This document shows, piece by piece, positions 62,101-64,000 of a stretch of 64,000 bases of DNA; the stretch's first letter is position 1, and every line of letters begins with the position of its first letter. The notes beneath the pieces were generated by a model. That model saw only the letters and a list, made by a program, of their open reading frames with translations. It was not told the origin of the DNA and made no database searches. Made by a program: the position numbers and the translations under genes. The DNA comes from Bacteroidota bacterium (GTDB lineage: Bacteria; Bacteroidota; Bacteroidia; NS11-12g; UBA9320). Where the stretch lies: positions 1 to 64,000 of the forward strand of contig CANIKO010000014.1 in NCBI GenBank assembly GCA_947468275.1, in the 5' to 3' direction.

Positions 62101-63858
62101 CTTAAAGGAAAGAACAAAGATTCAATAAAGTTAGAGATAAGCATAATGAACGGAGATGGTTGCTCCAATAAAGATACCGCTTGGTTTTATATAATTGGCC
62201 TTCCTACAATTACTTTTAGTGGATTTCCTGATTTATGTATTGATGCTGGTATTGTAAATTTAAATACAATTAGTATTACTAAGCCTCTTACAGGCAAATG
62301 GAGCGTTATAGACAGTTCTGCAACCAAAGCCAAGGCACTTTTGCAAATTGGTTTGGATAATAATAACGGAGATACCTTAAATACCAACAAGTTGAGTTTG
62401 CAAAATGGCCCTGGGCTTTATAAACTTCGATATACCGATATATCGACAGGTTGTTATATAAAACGCGACACGGTGATACGAATTAATCCGCTACCTAAGG
62501 TAAATATTAGTATAAATCCAACGGGAGATAAAGGTAAGTTTTGCGAAATAGACCCAGATGTAACACTTATTGCTAATCCCTCAGGTGGTATTTGGACAAG
62601 TTCAGTTGTTGGAGTAATTAGCGGCGGTGTATTTAAGCCAAGCAAAGTAACCTCTGCCGATCGCGATAAGTATATTACACTTACTTACACTTATGTTCAT
62701 CCCACCACAAATTGTGATACAGCTAAAAGTTTACAAGTATTTGTACAAAGTAAACCTATTATTGATATAATAACCCCTGATATAGAGCAGTGTAGAGCTA
62801 ATAATATGCAATTTAATATTACTGCGAATTATAAGTTTACAAGTAAAATTAGTTGGGTTCATAGTGCAGGAAGTAATAGAGGTTATTTTGATAATAACTT
62901 ACAATTAACGAATTCCAATCCTACAGTTTATAATTTAAAGGCAAGAAGTGATAGCACTACAAATTTATTAATTACAGCATTTACTGAGGCGGAAGGTGTT
63001 TGTCCATTTGCTCAGGATTTCATGAATATTACTATTAATCCCAAACCTCATGGAATTATAGCTGTGGATGACCCTGATGGATGTGTCCCTCATAAAGCCA
63101 ACTTTACTTCAAGTATTAATAATGGAGTGGATCCATCAAAATCAAATTTTACTTGGAAATTTGGAGATGGAGATTCTTCAAAAAATCAAAACCCAACCCA
63201 TACGTATCTCAAAGCTGCCACTAATACTGTTACACTGAAAATTGTTAGTGATAAAGGATGCGACACTATACTCGGACCAATGATTGTTGATGTTTATCCA
63301 ATTCCAGTAGCTGATTTTGTGCCAAATCCCAATAACAGTACAACAGCGGCATTACCTCGTTTTCGATTTACAGACCAAAGTAGCATTATTCTTAAAAATA
63401 AAATAACAAATCATACATGGGATTTTGGAGATTTGCAAATTAATACAGACACTTCTACACAATTAAATCCAGAGTATTATTATACAAGTGATACGGGAAC
63501 CTATTATGTGACTTTAATTGTCGAATCGGAGCACGGGTGCAAAGATACCATTGTAAAACCTGTAATAATAGGGCCAGATATTTTGGTATACATTCCGAAT
63601 GTATTTAGTCCTGATGGTGCCGGCCCACTAAAAAATGATAAGTTTTGGGTAGAAGCGAGTGGTTATGAAACCTATCAGATTTTAATATTTAATCGTTGGG
63701 GTGAAAAATTATATGAATCTCATAAACTTGATGAGCCCTGGGATGGGAAATATAAAGGAGAGCTAGTTCAGATGGATGCTTATGTTTTTGAAGTGCAGGT
63801 AACTAGTTTTAGTAAAAAATTATATAAATACTCAGGAACTGTTATTTTGGTTAGGTAA
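59191..63858 (+). CDS. Giant T9SS type B cargo protein (adhesin-like, PKD repeats)
   Basis: The 1555-residue protein has a signal peptide (cleavage near AKAD), then HIMGSDITYRCSKSND, a Cys-rich N-terminal domain (17 Cys in the first ~200 residues), followed by many Ig/PKD-like repeats with LGPDTFVCAGTTLRLG-type openings. Canonical PKD domains are WKFGDGDSSKNQNPTHTY (about 1315-1335) and WDFGD with NPEYYYTSDTG (about 1400-1430). The C-terminal ~90 residues (IPNVFSPDGAG ... IFNRWGEKLYESHKLDEPWDGKYKG ... YSGTVILVR) are the gliding-motility-associated C-terminal (type B) sorting domain, recognised by PorP/SprF proteins. It is thus exported by the T9SS and held at the surface. Role: probably adhesin or structural; no catalytic motif. 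Confidence 0.9.
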   Translation: MKNLVFKLSLIACLFASNIAKADHIMGSDITYRCSKSNDSVFTIIINFYRDCRGCYVLGQSPKCGTSENCASSSTVPTELALTCSSNSANLGTVTMTRTAIVDITKTCKKEISKCQQPCNGSYPYGIEKHTFEGTIDLRTAMKNGCCIFRVSTGNICCRSVYITTGPSGGFYTYLEIDACKKPCNTSPQLTNDPVSILCCNQPYFFNNGAVDTVNYDSLSYSLVTAWSGSGTKSNYSGGFSGAFPMTPYFPTGWTDKTKSSPSADPPIGLFMDPITGDLIFTPTECGQEAVVVMQIDEWRKNSKGVYEHIGLTRRDMHFIVQTCPANNPPKITNKVFKYSICAGSQLCFDVTTEDKPFVPPPPAKTPAPDTVNLTWNRGIPGATFTIKNNKAREKVGTFCWTPKKNQASDLPYTFTATAIDDACPKNALTTRSFSIIVKPMAETVRNVDTLICGKYIFESKPYPNFKYPASYLWDVSDSNNQSLSKKYYSFKSNNGLSSNKQKDTITFRKGGKYIIHHRINNVVNCPTDYFDTLIVPPLLEVDLALGPDTFVCAGTTLRLGTKVAHGVPNFKYQWFTPVNFNKKDSIYFIDVTMSTHDSTFRVEISDKNKCTAYDTINVFLKANPKVDMGKDIRICWYDSVTLTPNANFAFWIDPNLGDTLQQGDTLMWKWQYGGMDFSTDTFVRIAKGGMYTATVTDTLGCTWTDTMNLFVNDTLYPNAGPDQTKCFNDTLIINASGLDTIGNGKKGTYLWYKGVPKTPPSFSTAEKLKFNIKTSSPYLLELQVQEDTVRCYGYDTVVITVNALPKLTLISPQKYCCDNGNISLGSSTYATPVGGTWNCRQDASAISSGIFDTRKVCSPTKAGVFTLIYTYTDPVTTCINKDSTVFTVNPLPALQLDGATICQNAEEVPIKQFIKAPNNLNAMVDVQFRLLQGIAKTGGGVISLSDIVYDKDLGLGYDFRLIVSKSIIDLKGKNKDSIKLEISIMNGDGCSNKDTAWFYIIGLPTITFSGFPDLCIDAGIVNLNTISITKPLTGKWSVIDSSATKAKALLQIGLDNNNGDTLNTNKLSLQNGPGLYKLRYTDISTGCYIKRDTVIRINPLPKVNISINPTGDKGKFCEIDPDVTLIANPSGGIWTSSVVGVISGGVFKPSKVTSADRDKYITLTYTYVHPTTNCDTAKSLQVFVQSKPIIDIITPDIEQCRANNMQFNITANYKFTSKISWVHSAGSNRGYFDNNLQLTNSNPTVYNLKARSDSTTNLLITAFTEAEGVCPFAQDFMNITINPKPHGIIAVDDPDGCVPHKANFTSSINNGVDPSKSNFTWKFGDGDSSKNQNPTHTYLKAATNTVTLKIVSDKGCDTILGPMIVDVYPIPVADFVPNPNNSTTAALPRFRFTDQSSIILKNKITNHTWDFGDLQINTDTSTQLNPEYYYTSDTGTYYVTLIVESEHGCKDTIVKPVIIGPDILVYIPNVFSPDGAGPLKNDKFWVEASGYETYQILIFNRWGEKLYESHKLDEPWDGKYKGELVQMDAYVFEVQVTSFSKKLYKYSGTVILVR

Positions 63859-63899
63859 AACCGGATCATAGAAAACATAATACCCTAACCCTTAGTATT

Positions 63900-64000
63900 T
63901 TGAATAACATACTCGTTCCATTTATCTCTGGCATTATTATGGGAGTTGTTTTGGGATTTGGGTTTGGAACTATATTTTTTGCCTTAATTCAAAATAGCAT
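63900..64000 (+). CDS. LysE-like transporter, N-terminal fragment (cut by window end)
   Basis: The last 101 bases are open in one frame from a TTG at 63900: NNILVPFISGIIMGVVLGFGF then GTIFFALIQNS, which closely resembles the first helix and G(P)IFFxLIQxS motif of LysE/RhtB-family exporters. No ATG lies upstream in frame; a TTG start or the ATG at 63942 would be alternatives. Only 33 codons are visible, so function is tentative. Confidence 0.5.
   Translation, partial: MNNILVPFISGIIMGVVLGFGFGTIFFALIQNS

Overview
This window is chromosomal DNA of a Bacteroidota bacterium (Sphingobacteriia/Chitinophagia/Cytophagia-like; genus not determinable by reading). Evidence: AT-rich coding DNA; genes without recognisable Shine-Dalgarno sequences; promoter-like TTG-N17-23-TAnnTTTG elements; a complete gldKLMN cluster plus gldA-gldF-gldG, PorP/SprF and secreted proteins with type IX secretion system (T9SS) sorting domains; and Bacteroidota-specific families (DUF4199, DUF2480, DUF4293, IPExxxVDY). 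No phage, integrase, insertion sequence, CRISPR array or tRNA was seen. Nearly everything is core genome.

Layout. 1-540: 3' end of an rRNA operon (23S tail, 5S, terminator). 0.7-8.1 kb, minus strand: tightly packed lipB, GT4 and GT2 glycosyltransferases, DUF4199, an unknown acidic protein, a dihydroorotase homologue that has lost its metal-binding HxH, and a BatA/vWA membrane protein. 8.2-13.8 kb: small membrane protein, exported amidohydrolase, cytochrome-c-like lipoprotein, MacB-type permease, queA, msrB lipoprotein. 14-20.4 kb: a secreted T9SS cargo protein followed by gldA-gldF-gldG with ATGA overlaps. 20.4-30.5 kb: acyltransferase, thioesterase, dipeptide-type ABC ATPase, DUF4293, truA, trpS, deoxynucleoside kinase, a T9SS cargo protein, hutH, DnaQ-like exonuclease. 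30.5-32.5 kb: rpsP-rimM-trmD with a greatly extended S16 tail. 32.5-38 kb: thioredoxin-like protein, multi-His membrane protein, M28 peptidase, nth, lipoate ligase, a GldK/GldJ-like paralogue. 38-43.4 kb: pdhA-TPR-ribH divergent from recF, a YD-repeat-like secreted protein, DciA-like DUF721 and a 30-codon ORF. 43.4-52.5 kb: rpe, TonB-dependent receptor, PorP/SprF, then gldK-gldL-gldM-gldN closed by a strong terminator. 52.6-64 kb: amino-acid permease, DUF2480, pyk, IPExxxVDY, pth, LolC/E-like permease, rbfA, a 1555-residue T9SS type B adhesin-like protein, and the first codons of a LysE-like transporter.

How it works together: GldL/GldM form the proton-driven motor and GldK/GldN the periplasmic ring of the T9SS, PorP/SprF-type barrels retain cargo at the surface, and three large cargo proteins (13.98, 26.5 and 59.2 kb) carry its signals. 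GldAFG is the ABC transporter associated with gliding.

I found no clear new multi-gene system. The best leads are local: the metal-ligand-less dihydroorotase, the S16 acidic tail, a G9 tract inside gldG, the extra GldK/J-like protein, several structured intergenic repeats (one with interlocked inverted repeats), a start/stop-coupled 30-codon ORF, and probable non-AUG starts (recF, TonB receptor). Several ORF-track starts are TTG codons upstream of better ATGs; I moved these and say so.
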